From Candidatus Woesearchaeota archaeon (GTDB lineage: Archaea; Nanobdellota; Nanobdellia; SCGC-AAA011-G17; JACQNH01): DNA of 55,840 bases. Both the position numbers and the translations under genes were made by a program. Positions 44,297 through 53,052 of the stretch are shown piece by piece. Under the pieces are notes generated by a model, which did no database searches, had not been told where the DNA came from, and saw nothing but the letters and a program-made list of their open reading frames with translations. The number at the start of each line of letters is the position of its first letter. Within the stretch, counting starts at the first letter, position 1. Where the stretch lies: positions 1-55,840 of the forward strand of contig JAHFIJ010000003.1 in assembly GCA_023246445.1 (NCBI GenBank), in the 5' to 3' direction.

Positions 44297-45214
44297 ATGA
44301 TTGAAGAAAATTTTGAAAAAGGAAAAAAAGCTGAAAAGATAGTTAAACAAATGTTTAAGGAAGCAGGTTTCAAGGTTAAAAAATCAGGTTATGAGAATAC
44401 TTTCGGAGATCTTGCAGACAAAGATAATCTAATACAAGGTCCTGCTGCCAAATATATCAGGCATTATCCTGATTTTATAGTCGTAGACCCATCTAACAAT
44501 GCGTATCTAATAGAAGTAAAATATAGAAGATTTGGCGAAATAAAACAAGGAGACATGTTCAATTTCCCAGAAACACAGGTTATACTGCTAACAAAAGATT
44601 CTATGCATTGCCAATCGCTTAAGCAGATTCATAAAGGTGGCAAAAAGTTTTTATCATTAGATGCTCTAAAGCCCTTCTCAGACATCCCTCTTGGAATAAG
44701 AGAGAAATACATCAAAAAGATGAGGAGATGGTTAGGAGATGAAAATATAATCGGCCAGTTAATAGAAAATATCTCTGAAAAGATAGTTGGCAAGAACTTT
44801 AAGCAACCATATACCCCGGGTGGAATCAGATTCAAATACACCTATATCGAATCTTATAATCCTGAAGGAGATTCTTATGAGAATACAGGAGATAGAGAGA
44901 TTATAAGCAACAGACATGAAGCTGAAATCACCTCCAATGACAAAAAGCAGTGGAGTGAACATGAAACAAGCCTGCTGAAGGATTATTATAACACTGGAAT
45001 GGCGATTAATGATATTGCTGGGAATCTTGGCAGAAAAAGAGAAGCAGTAATATTCAGATTAGCTAGGCTGGGTCTAATAAACATGAGGCAAGCCGTGGGA
45101 TTGGTAAGAGGAAGAAACCAAGGCCATCATCATGGTAGACTAGGTAGAGGAAACAGGAGAGCACAAAGAAACAGATGGAAACAAAGACAGAGACATAAAA
45201 AGAGAAGGCGATGA
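44297..45214 (+). CDS. PD-(D/E)XK nuclease-like protein with Myb-like domain and basic tail
   Basis: 305 residues. Residues about 5-110: KAEKIVKQMFKEAGFKVKKS, YPDFIVVD and YLIEVKYRRFGE form the alpha-beta core with D and ExK of PD-(D/E)XK nucleases. Residues about 213-258: QWSEHETSLLKDYYNTGMAI and LGRKREAVIFRLARLGL form a SANT/Myb-like helix-turn-helix. Residues 265-305 are Arg/His/Gly rich (GRNQGHHHGRLGRGNRRAQR). Nuclease, DNA-reading and nucleic-acid-binding parts in one chain suggest a defence or repair enzyme. No methylase is adjacent. Confidence 0.7.
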   Translation: MIEENFEKGKKAEKIVKQMFKEAGFKVKKSGYENTFGDLADKDNLIQGPAAKYIRHYPDFIVVDPSNNAYLIEVKYRRFGEIKQGDMFNFPETQVILLTKDSMHCQSLKQIHKGGKKFLSLDALKPFSDIPLGIREKYIKKMRRWLGDENIIGQLIENISEKIVGKNFKQPYTPGGIRFKYTYIESYNPEGDSYENTGDREIISNRHEAEITSNDKKQWSEHETSLLKDYYNTGMAINDIAGNLGRKREAVIFRLARLGLINMRQAVGLVRGRNQGHHHGRLGRGNRRAQRNRWKQRQRHKKRRR

Positions 45215-45420
45215 CTAAGTTAATTGATAACCTTAAAATGCGATGGAATAAATTAAAATTATTTCATAAGATATTATCTATTTGTTTTCTTTCTTCTATT
45301 TTTATTATTTTAATTCTGATCTCTTTCAACATATTAAAACCAGTATATGTTTTATGGATTCTATTCTCGATATTTATTATAGTATTAATGATATGGGGTA
45401 AAAAGGGGCTAAGGTTTTGA
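45211..45420 (+). CDS. Two-helix membrane protein (69 aa)
   Basis: Two hydrophobic helices (ILSICFLSSIFIILILISFN and VLWILFSIFIIVLMIWG) with basic ends. ATGA overlap with the nuclease-like gene shows coupling. Family not recognised; it could anchor the nuclease or act as an effector. Confidence 0.6.
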   Translation: MTKLIDNLKMRWNKLKLFHKILSICFLSSIFIILILISFNILKPVYVLWILFSIFIIVLMIWGKKGLRF

Positions 45421-45616
45421 GTGTGCCTCTTGACTATTGTCCTTTACGTATCGCTTCGCTTTAAAGAATAGACGACGGTGTGCCACTGCGTCATAACTTT
45501 GCGGACGTAATTTTAACAGCAGACGCCGCCCCATAATTATTTTTAAAACAACATTTTAACGAGAAAAAATATTTTTAACATCCTTGGGTTGCTCTCAATC
45601 TCCAAATCTTCTGTAG
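45421..45616. other. Gene-free stretch
   Basis: No gene seen. CG-containing, poorly AT-rich sequence (GTATCGCTTCGC, CTTTGCGGACG, GACGCCGCCCC) like other spacers of the window, followed by a poly-A tract. Confidence 0.35.
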
Positions 45617-45700
45617 ATTATGTGCTATGCTCGCCAAATTCATTTCAATTCTTACGTTTTCAAGACCCTTGAGCAGATATGGAAAATTGCTAAAGATTAA
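45617..45700 (+). pseudogene. TrmB-family relic (last 27 residues)
   Basis: The frame ends SYVFKTLEQIWKIAKD-stop, parallel to FFEQLWKIALK at 41758 and FELLWKEATT at 17060. No start and an upstream stop at 45614. The next 28 bases (45695-45722) match 42711-42738 at 25 positions. Confidence 0.5.
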
Positions 45701-45745
45701 TCAATGATTCAGAAGATTTTTAAGATGGAATTTTAGTGAAATTTT

Positions 45746-46168
45746 ATGGGAAGAGCTTTTGATTTAAATTCGTTGACTAGATTGGTTCCTCAATTAGGAA
45801 ATTGTTTGGAATTAAACACTAAGAAACAAAAAGAACCATTTAGTGGGGCTTATTTGGATAGAACAGACCAGACAGAAGATTGGAGGTATAATCAGGCAGG
45901 AATTTTGATTCCAATAAAAGAAAGTATAAAACTTGGTTTAGAAGTCTATAAACAAGGATTAGTTACTAAAATAAGCATTCAGCCTTCTTTTGGAGCAAAA
46001 AGAGTTGTTCGTTTAGGGGCTATACCGAGACGACCTTTGGTTCTATTTAATGAAACGAATTTAAATGAATTAGTTTATGATATTAAAGAGGGGGAAGAAT
46101 TAATTTTAGGCACTAATCTTGAAGAGATGGGGTTGAGATTCAGAGTTTATCCTCTTAAAATAAATTAA
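45746..46168 (+). CDS. Hypothetical protein, 140 residues
   Basis: Not recognised. A beta-rich protein with AGILIPIKESIKLGLEVYKQ, FGAKRVVRLGAIPRRPLVLF and a final MGLRFRVYPL. No Cys clusters or membrane helix. It converges on the aRF1 gene with a 4-base overlap. Confidence 0.6.
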   Translation: MGRAFDLNSLTRLVPQLGNCLELNTKKQKEPFSGAYLDRTDQTEDWRYNQAGILIPIKESIKLGLEVYKQGLVTKISIQPSFGAKRVVRLGAIPRRPLVLFNETNLNELVYDIKEGEELILGTNLEEMGLRFRVYPLKIN

Positions 46169-47262
46169 ATTTCATATCTTAACAAAGCAGCTACTTTTCC
46201 CAAATCCCTTAGCTGCTGGCCTTCTTTTGTATCCACAGATATTATTTTAATTTCTGTTGACATTTGCTCTGCTAAAGCTTCCAATTCTAATATTTTATTT
46301 TCTTCCAAAGTTTCTGATATTAATAATGTTGAAACTGCACCCATTTCCAAGGCTTTTTTTACTTTCTCATAACCATAAGAGGTTTTATTTTGTTCTTTTG
46401 CTAAAGCCTGAAAAAATTTCTCCATAATTTTCTTTTCTTCTATTATGTGTTCTTTTGCTAGAGTAGACTGTGCTTTGTCAATTAAATGATGCAATCCAGT
46501 TTCATCTGTGTAAGTAATATCTTCTATGGCTTTAACCTTGTCTTTTAATTCCCTATTGATATAATCTGCTTCATAGAATTCTGTTTTTGTCATTCCAGGC
46601 CCACCAATAATTATTCCTTTGATATTCGTTTTTAACGGCAGTAATTCTGTGTTTACTATATTTCCAATCTTAACAAAAAATTCCTTAGCTGCTTCTTCCC
46701 TTAATCTCTGGAAACGTGCTGAACTTTGCCCTCCTGCTTTGAATTTGCCAGGAACAAAAGAAGTCAAATGCTGCAATACATCTATTCTAGTCCCCCTCAA
46801 AATTCCTAAAGTTGCTTCTCTTTTGTCCATTACTAATAAACCATAAATTTCTTTAATATCCAACATTTCTTTTAATGGTTCAATAACGAAAGTTTGATCA
46901 CATCTGTATAACCTAATCTGTATTGGCTCTGGCGGCTCTAGGGAATAGGCTTCAACTTGTGTTTTACTCGGATTATCTGAAACATTTCCGGAAAAAACTG
47001 CTAAACCATGCTCGGGTGTTCTTTTATATAATCTTAAATGGCGGATCATCTTGTCAATGCTTTCTATAACATGGGTTCTTGTATTTTTGTCTTTTATATT
47101 TGCTGCTGTAGACTGTTCCTGATCTAATTGTTGAACTACTTTATTAATATCGAAACCAGCCGGAATATAAACTGAAACTAATTCAGTATGCCTTCCACGA
47201 ATTTTACTTATGTCATTAATAAATTTTCTTAATTTTTGTTTTTGAGATGTGTTTAATACCAT
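46165..47262 (-). CDS. prf1: Peptide chain release factor aRF1, short form with NIKD
   Basis: GKFKAGGQSSARFQRLREEA contains the GGQ peptidyl-hydrolysis motif; IRLYRCDQTFVIEPL is the YxCxxxF stop-codon motif. The NIKS motif reads TAANIKDKNTR here: Ser is replaced by Asp. 365 residues against about 410 in most archaea; the missing part is the Cys-containing minidomain of domain 3, since LISETLEENKILELEALAEQ runs straight into EIKIISVDTKEG. It decodes all three stops in archaea. Confidence 0.93.
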   Translation of the reverse strand: MVLNTSQKQKLRKFINDISKIRGRHTELVSVYIPAGFDINKVVQQLDQEQSTAANIKDKNTRTHVIESIDKMIRHLRLYKRTPEHGLAVFSGNVSDNPSKTQVEAYSLEPPEPIQIRLYRCDQTFVIEPLKEMLDIKEIYGLLVMDKREATLGILRGTRIDVLQHLTSFVPGKFKAGGQSSARFQRLREEAAKEFFVKIGNIVNTELLPLKTNIKGIIIGGPGMTKTEFYEADYINRELKDKVKAIEDITYTDETGLHHLIDKAQSTLAKEHIIEEKKIMEKFFQALAKEQNKTSYGYEKVKKALEMGAVSTLLISETLEENKILELEALAEQMSTEIKIISVDTKEGQQLRDLGKVAALLRYEI

Positions 47263-47333
47263 TTTTATTTTGTTATAATGGGGGTTTAAAAATTATTCTA
47301 GAGATATATTTTAAAGCAGTCTTTTAAGCATTA

Positions 47334-48108
47334 GTAACTACTTAATAATGGTTAATATTAGAAAGGTTTAAAATATAGTAAAGCCTACATATAATTTTAT
47401 GATAACAATTGATAATTTGACCTGGATTCCTGAAGATAAAAGAAGAAATAAAAAAATCACAACAGGTTAATGCTGATGAAACAGGGAATAAGATAAATGG
47501 AAATAATGTATGGGGCTGGGTTTTTATTACGCTCGCTTCAGTGTTACACTTGATAAGCGATACAAGAGGGCAAAAAACAATAAAGGAAAGTTAGGGTGTG
47601 ATGGGTGGACTTCGTATCCCAAATGCGTAAAGATATTACAAAGGTGTTGGGCCCATTTGTTAAGAGAAGCCAAATGGTATGCAGAAAAATATGAAGGGCA
47701 GTCAAGATTAATTTACAAATGGCTGTGTGAGATATTTGTAAGAGTAAGAAAAGCAAAAGTCTATACAAAAACAGGCTTAACAAGAACCTACAATTGGGGC
47801 ATCAAACAAATGCAAAGGTGTATTAACATTTGCAAAGGCTATACAGAACTTAGGAAATTTGCAAATAAAATAGAGAATGGATTGGAGCACTGGTTTACCT
47901 GCTTGTTGTATCCTGAGATAGAACCAACAAATAATAAAGCGAAAAGAGCAATAAGAGAGATAGTAATACAAAGGAAAATAAGCAAGTTAAGAACAGAAAA
48001 AGGTACAATGGTAATGGGGATCATAATGTCAGTATTAGCCACATGGAGATTAAGAGGGCTAAATACATATAGCTTACTTAGGCAAACCCTAAGTAGCTAA
48101 CCAGTTAC
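47334..48108 (+). mobile_element. IS66-like element, internally deleted
   Basis: Both ends start GTAACT read inward (47334 on plus; 48108 on minus), agreeing with the GTAA ends of IS66. The 775-bp body holds a promoter-like stretch, a putative transposase start (ATG 47400, MITIDNLTWIPEDK) joined out of frame to the central catalytic region. No 8-bp target duplication is seen (AAGCATTA left, CTCTAAAT right). Confidence 0.6.
47429..48100 (+). pseudogene. IS66-family transposase remnant
   Basis: Frame 1 (about 47429-47600) reads LKIKEEIKKSQQVNADETGN then GWVFITLASVLHLI (first Asp in ADETG). After a frameshift near 47580-47590, frame 2 reads KGKLGCDGWTSYPKCVKILQ (second Asp), QRCWAHLLREAKWY, and YPEIEPTNNKAKRAIREIVI (Glu). 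The DDE residues survive but the N-terminal third is deleted and the frame is broken, so it is inactive. Confidence 0.8.
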
Positions 48109-48151
48109 CTCTAAATGAATTAATACGTTTCCAGGCTTTTTAGTCAATAAA

Positions 48152-48652
48152 TTATTTAATAGCATTTTGAGTATTAGGGAAATCCTCCCTTATCTCTTTT
48201 TTTTGTATTGCCTTTGCATAAATGTTTAGAAAATCTATTGTTCCAGGTAAACAATCTTCGTCTTTTGGAGCTTCATTTACTTTAAACCATTTTATTTCAC
48301 TAACTCCATGATCCTTAAGAAGCATCTTCCCCCCCAATACGCTACAAACATAGCATATCAAAATTTGTTGAGCCTCTCTTTCTGGAGATTCCCATTTTGA
48401 TGAGAGTAGTTTTGGCAGAACATATTCTACTTTAATATCGTAACCAGATTCCTCTTTTGCTTCCCTTTCTGCAGTTTGCTCTGGAGACTCGCCAAAATCT
48501 ATTTTTCCTCCTGGGAATTCCCATTTATTGTGAGCTTGCTTCATTTCCTTTTTATTCCTTTTAACAAACAAGACTTCACCTTTTTCATTTACAACAAGAC
48601 TTTTAACTATTATAAACTGCTTTCTTATCTTCTCTGGTTTTTTGTCTATCAT
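48152..48652 (-). CDS. NUDIX hydrolase
   Basis: WEFPGGKIDFGESPEQTAER then EAKEESGYDIKV gives the complete Nudix box (G-x5-E-x7-RE-x2-EE-x-G). 166 residues; the C-terminal part SEIKWFKVNEAP is typical. It would hydrolyse a nucleoside diphosphate linked to X; substrate unknown. It overlaps the kinase relic upstream by 4 bases, so it was in an operon with it. Confidence 0.88.
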   Translation of the reverse strand: MIDKKPEKIRKQFIIVKSLVVNEKGEVLFVKRNKKEMKQAHNKWEFPGGKIDFGESPEQTAEREAKEESGYDIKVEYVLPKLLSSKWESPEREAQQILICYVCSVLGGKMLLKDHGVSEIKWFKVNEAPKDEDCLPGTIDFLNIYAKAIQKKEIREDFPNTQNAIK

Positions 48653-49057
48653 CTTATCCTCCTGAGTATCAATTCAACTGTACGATTTATACCTGTGTTG
48701 TTAATTACTAGTCCGGATATTAATAAATCTTTGCCATACTGTTCAAAATAGTGCCTACTTAATTCAAGTTCTAGGTGAACTAATCCTCTGTCCCAATATT
48801 TATCCGCCTTGCTCTCGCATCTTCTCTTGAAAAGTGTTTCTTCGTCAAGATCTAATAAAATTAAGTCTATTGATTTCAATTTTTGCTTTATGAACTCTTC
48901 GATAAGAAGATGTATCAAAGAATCTATCTTTATGTTGTATGCAGTATGCGCAGTCCAATGGACATCCAAAACTAAGATTTATTGCCATCCAACTTTTCAT
49001 CTGCGTAGCTATCTGAAATTCATTGGAATAATTATAAGATTTTTCTTGGGATTCCAT
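48649..49057 (-). pseudogene. Radical-SAM 5' piece joined to a kinase-like 3' piece
   Basis: From 49057 one frame reads MKSWMAINLSFGCPLDCAYC with IQHKD: the N-terminal CxxxCxxC cluster motif of radical SAM enzymes. Homology stops near 48940. The other frame then reads EEFIKQKLKSIDLILLDLDE, TLFKRRCESKADKYWDRGLV and ISGLVINNTG to 48649, like the C-terminal half of nucleoside/nucleotide kinases (LID Arg cluster). A deletion probably fused two neighbours of the NUDIX gene. Confidence 0.6.
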
Positions 49058-49266
49058 AAGAGTTCAATCAACTCCAGTTAAAATTAGCCCGTCCAATATA
49101 TAAAACCTGCGTTTTGACATTTCTCTAGAGTGGCTACAGAACACCTCTCTGTTAGTCAAAATTCTAAACACTGCAACAAACGATAAAGAATTGTTTAACC
49201 CTCTTTAATTTGCCAAAAGAAATAAAGATAGATACCCACCGAACTTCCACCTTACTAGTAGAAACA

Positions 49267-49310
49267 TTTATAAATTACTTCAAGTTTACTTAAAGTTACT
49301 TAAAGTTACT
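49267..49310 (+). promoter_or_regulatory. Promoter with direct repeats
   Basis: TTTATAAAT (49267-49275) is followed by the 10-mer TAAAGTTACT twice in tandem (49291-49310), with a related AAGTTTACT just before. The arrangement resembles the TA operators of this window but drives only a 20-residue frame. Confidence 0.45.
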
Positions 49311-49330
49311 AAAAAGAGTTGATAGTAAAA

Positions 49331-49393
49331 ATGGATAAAGAAAAATTAGTTCAAATAATAAAGGATATCCTGAAGAGAATCCAAAATTATTGA
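49331..49393 (+). pseudogene. Short frame after an operator-like promoter, probable relic
   Basis: ATG 49331 to TGA 49393 encodes MDKEKLVQIIKDILKRIQNY. One amphipathic helix, like the first helix of a winged helix or HEPN/MNT protein. It may be the surviving start of a lost TA antitoxin; the valS gene converges directly behind it. Confidence 0.35.
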
Positions 49394-49400
49394 GTGTTGC

Positions 49401-51818
49401 TTATATTTTTTCCACCTTTATTTTTAATGCATTTTTATCTATTACTGCTGGAAGATTATTACTAAATTCTATTTCTTTGATATTACATACTGTTTTTAAA
49501 TCATTCAGTATTAAATCGATCTGTTTTTTATCTGACTTATCTAACTTTAACTTAATTGGATCCTTTAAAGACATTTTGTTTTCTGCTTTGAATTTTCTTA
49601 CTTCTGAGATTATTAAAATCCCTTTATCGCCTGCTTTTTCAATATCAGGATTTGCTTCTATGATTAAAGGCCATGAACTAATATGGATGCTAATTGATTT
49701 TTCTTTTTCCCTGAACATTGTTTGATAAATCTCTTCAGTGACATGGGGTGTTATGGATGCAAATAATTTTAAAATGCTTAACAAAGAGCTATATAAAACA
49801 TACTGCGCTGATTTTTTAGGATCTCCCTGCGAATTGTATAATCTAAACTTAACAATCTCTAAATAATAATCGCAGAAAGTATTCCAGAAGAAATTTTCTA
49901 CTAAACTTTTAGGTGCAGCATACTCATAATTTTCAAATGCTTCTGTGCATTCTTTGATTATTTTATTTAATTTTCTTAATAACCATTCATCAAATATCTC
50001 TAATTTTTTAGGTTTAGAATAATCATAATTTTCCAGGTGCATTGAACAAAATTTAGAAGCATTCCATAACTTTGTAATTGTTTTCTGCCCGGTTACTAAA
50101 TCTTTTTCTAAATATCTTAAATCTTCACCTAATTTAGAGCCTGCTGCCCAAAATCTCATGGCATCTGCACCATATTTTTCCAAAACTCCTGCAGGTTCTA
50201 CTGCATTCCCTTTTGATTTGTGCATAGCCTCTCCTTTGGGATCTAAAACATGACCTGAAATAATGATATTTTTCCACGGAATCTCATTATGATGATAAAT
50301 GCTCTTAACGATTGTATAAAAAGCCCATGTTCTAATAATATCATGAGCCTGCGGCCTTAGAGACAAAGGGTGCATTTTTTTAAAATCTAAATTATAACCC
50401 GGATCATTTACCCAATTAAGAATAATTTCAGGAGTTACTGAAGATGTAGCCCAAGTATCCATAACATCTTTTTCACCTTCAAAATTATCTGAACCACATT
50501 TACATTTATTTTTGGGTTTATTTGTTAATGGATCTACTGGCAAATCCTTTTCTTCTGCTATTAAGATAGAATTACATTTTTTACAATACCAAACCGGAAA
50601 TGGAACTCCAAAATGCCTTTGCCTTGAGATGCACCAGTCCCAGTTTAAACCTTCAACCCAATGCATATATCTTTTTTTCATATATTCAGGATACCATTTT
50701 ATTTTATTTCCTGCATCTATGAACTTTTTCTTATTATCTAAAATTTTAATAAACCATTGTTTTGTGCTTAAAAACTCTATTTCTGTTCCGCATCTTTCAT
50801 GAACATTAACTATGTGCTTTATTAGTTTTTTATTAACTAACAACTTTTCTTTTTCCAGATCATTAATTATTTCCTTTCTTGCTTCTTTAATGGCTAAGCC
50901 TTGATATTTTTTTGCTAATTCATTTAATTTTCCATCTCTTGTGAAAATAATTCTAGGCTCTAATTTTCTTTTGTTTACTGCTTCTACATCATATTTGTCT
51001 CCATAGCTGCATATCATTAAAACCCCGGTCCCTTTATCCTGATCTGCTGATTCATCTGCATAAATCCTGACTTTTTGATTAAACAATGGAACTGTAGCTT
51101 TTTTCCCTGCTAAATTTTTGTATCTTTTGTCATTTGGATGAACATAGATACAAACACAGGCGGCTAATAACTCCGGTCTTGTAGTTGCTATTGTTATTTT
51201 AGTTTTGTCTTCTAATTCAAAATGAACATCTATAAAACTTGAATCTAATTCTTTATCTTCCAAATCTGCCTGAGCTATTGCTGTCTGGCACTGGACACAC
51301 CACATTGAAGGGGCTTCATGCTGGTAAACTAATTTCTCTTTAAATAAATCTAAAAAAGATTTTTGCGATGTTTTAATGCAGTGCTTGTCTATGGTTGAAT
51401 ATGTTGTAGAGAAATCACAGCTCATTCCAATAAATTTCCAGTCATTGATGAAATCCTCTTTAATTTCTGTAATTGTCTTTTGGCATAAAGCAACAAATTC
51501 CTGCCTTGACATTTTAGTAGATTTAACATTTTTTAATTTTTCAACTAATCTTTCTGTTGGCAATCCATTGTCATCGGTTCCAAAAGGATAGAAAACATTT
51601 TCTTGCTTCATTCTGTGGAACCTAGCTATAAAATCCTGTTGTGAATATGAAAAGGCGTGGCCTATATGCATCTTGCCTGAAACTGTTGGGGGGGGTGTAT
51701 CTATGGAATATATTTCTTTTTTACTATCTGGATCAAATTTATATATTTTAGATTTTTCCCAGAACTTCTGCCATTTTCTTTCTGCTTCTTGGGGATTATA
51801 TTTTTCAGGAAATTTCAT
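49401..51818 (-). CDS. valS: Valyl-tRNA synthetase
   Basis: TPPPTVSGKMHIGHAFSYSQ holds the HIGH motif; TATSSVTPEIILN-like and GVPFPVWYCKKCNS with CKCGSD are class I insertion parts, and GEAMHKSKGNAVEPAGVLEK is the KMSKS loop with His for the first Ser and Ala for the first Lys. 805 residues, archaeal/eukaryotic type. The editing domain is present (TTRPELLAACVCIYVHPND, DKGTGVLMICSYGDKYDVEA). It charges tRNA-Val. Confidence 0.95.
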   Translation of the reverse strand: MKFPEKYNPQEAERKWQKFWEKSKIYKFDPDSKKEIYSIDTPPPTVSGKMHIGHAFSYSQQDFIARFHRMKQENVFYPFGTDDNGLPTERLVEKLKNVKSTKMSRQEFVALCQKTITEIKEDFINDWKFIGMSCDFSTTYSTIDKHCIKTSQKSFLDLFKEKLVYQHEAPSMWCVQCQTAIAQADLEDKELDSSFIDVHFELEDKTKITIATTRPELLAACVCIYVHPNDKRYKNLAGKKATVPLFNQKVRIYADESADQDKGTGVLMICSYGDKYDVEAVNKRKLEPRIIFTRDGKLNELAKKYQGLAIKEARKEIINDLEKEKLLVNKKLIKHIVNVHERCGTEIEFLSTKQWFIKILDNKKKFIDAGNKIKWYPEYMKKRYMHWVEGLNWDWCISRQRHFGVPFPVWYCKKCNSILIAEEKDLPVDPLTNKPKNKCKCGSDNFEGEKDVMDTWATSSVTPEIILNWVNDPGYNLDFKKMHPLSLRPQAHDIIRTWAFYTIVKSIYHHNEIPWKNIIISGHVLDPKGEAMHKSKGNAVEPAGVLEKYGADAMRFWAAGSKLGEDLRYLEKDLVTGQKTITKLWNASKFCSMHLENYDYSKPKKLEIFDEWLLRKLNKIIKECTEAFENYEYAAPKSLVENFFWNTFCDYYLEIVKFRLYNSQGDPKKSAQYVLYSSLLSILKLFASITPHVTEEIYQTMFREKEKSISIHISSWPLIIEANPDIEKAGDKGILIISEVRKFKAENKMSLKDPIKLKLDKSDKKQIDLILNDLKTVCNIKEIEFSNNLPAVIDKNALKIKVEKI

Positions 51819-51932
51819 AGTTTTTTAGTATTTTTTCAGGTTTAAAAATTCTTTCTTCTTGAGTAACTGATTAGCTACTCTATCACAATAATCAACAAAT
51901 AGTTTTTTAAGCGTTGTTTTTCTAATATTTTT

Positions 51933-52352
51933 ATGGGGGGAAAACCGACATTTAGGATTGTGCTTGCATGTGCTCTTATTAATGGCGGGAAAGTTCTATT
52001 GTGCAAGAGAAGCGAAGACGAAGATGTCTTGCCAGGTTACTGGGGCTTACCAGGAGGAAACCTAACTACCATAGGAAACATACAAGACATAATTGAGAAG
52101 GAATTAAAAAGAGAAATTCTTGAAGAAGTGGGTGTAGAAATAGATAATATTAAGTATGTTGAAAGTCATTCTCATGAAAAACAAATAATAAATATGTGTT
52201 TTGTGGCAGATATTATTTCTGGTGAGCCACAAGCCTTAAATGAAACAGAAGAAGTAAAATGGTTCACTTTTGAAGAAGCAAAAAAGTTAAAATTGACACC
52301 CCATGTGATAGAAAGATTAGAAATTATTTTTAATACAAAAATAACATTATAA
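51933..52352 (+). CDS. NUDIX hydrolase
   Basis: YWGLPGGNLTTIGNIQDIIE then KELKREILEEVGVEIDNI: a Nudix box with a few extra residues between the first Gly and the Glu pair (GG-x13-E-x2-RE-x2-EEVG). 139 residues. VKWFTFEEAKKLKLTPH is the usual C-terminal segment. A nucleotide-pool or cofactor hydrolase; substrate unknown. Unrelated in detail to the NUDIX at 48152. Confidence 0.85.
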   Translation: MGGKPTFRIVLACALINGGKVLLCKRSEDEDVLPGYWGLPGGNLTTIGNIQDIIEKELKREILEEVGVEIDNIKYVESHSHEKQIINMCFVADIISGEPQALNETEEVKWFTFEEAKKLKLTPHVIERLEIIFNTKITL

Positions 52353-52434
52353 AATCTTTGGTTTCAAAACTCCCTTTAACGTTACAATGTAGGTTAACCA
52401 AAATATATTTATAGACAAATAATAGTTATAGACT

Positions 52435-53013
52435 ATGCTAATAAAAAGAGAACAAATACCAATTTTAGTTGTAAACATAATAACTATAATGCTCTTTACT
52501 ATTTTATTCAGCGCTAAAAAGAATTATGAGTTTCTTATTTATGTAGGGATTATTGTAATATTATTAATATTGATAGCTTTAACAAATAAGAAGGTTAATT
52601 ATTCTAATAGTGTTTTATGGGGTTTAACTGTATGGGCATTAATGCATATGTCTGGGGGTGGGATTTATATTAGAGGTGTAAGATTATATGAGACTATTTT
52701 AATTCCATTATCTAAAGCTTATCCAATACTAAAATATGATCAGTTTGTGCATATAATCGGGTTTGGTGTTGCTACTATTTTAATGTATGAATTGATAAAA
52801 CCTAAATTAAGATCTAATAAGTGGACGGCTATTTCTATTGTTGTTATAATGGCCGGATTAGGTGTTGGTGCTTTGAATGAGATATTAGAGTTTATTGCAA
52901 CTGTTTTAGTGCCTGAAACTGGTGTTGGCGGTTATCTGAACACTACTCTGGATTTAGTATCTGACTTAATAGGGGCAATTTTAGCTATGATATTAATCAG
53001 GGTAAAAAAATAA
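52435..53013 (+). CDS. DUF2238/YjdF-like membrane protein
   Basis: 192 residues, about six helices. The motif DQFVHIIGFGVATILMYELI and LNEILEFIATVLVPETGVGG with TLDLVSDLIGAILAMILI match the YjdF/DUF2238 pattern (D-x2-H-x3-F-G; N-E-x2-E-F; D-x3-D). The conserved acidic and His residues inside helices suggest a transport or catalytic role, not known. ATG follows a TATA-like ATATTTATAGA by about 30 bases. Confidence 0.8.
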   Translation: MLIKREQIPILVVNIITIMLFTILFSAKKNYEFLIYVGIIVILLILIALTNKKVNYSNSVLWGLTVWALMHMSGGGIYIRGVRLYETILIPLSKAYPILKYDQFVHIIGFGVATILMYELIKPKLRSNKWTAISIVVIMAGLGVGALNEILEFIATVLVPETGVGGYLNTTLDLVSDLIGAILAMILIRVKK

Positions 53014-53052
53014 TTTAGAAACTTTTAAAAGAAGACTTGTTTTAATTATTTT

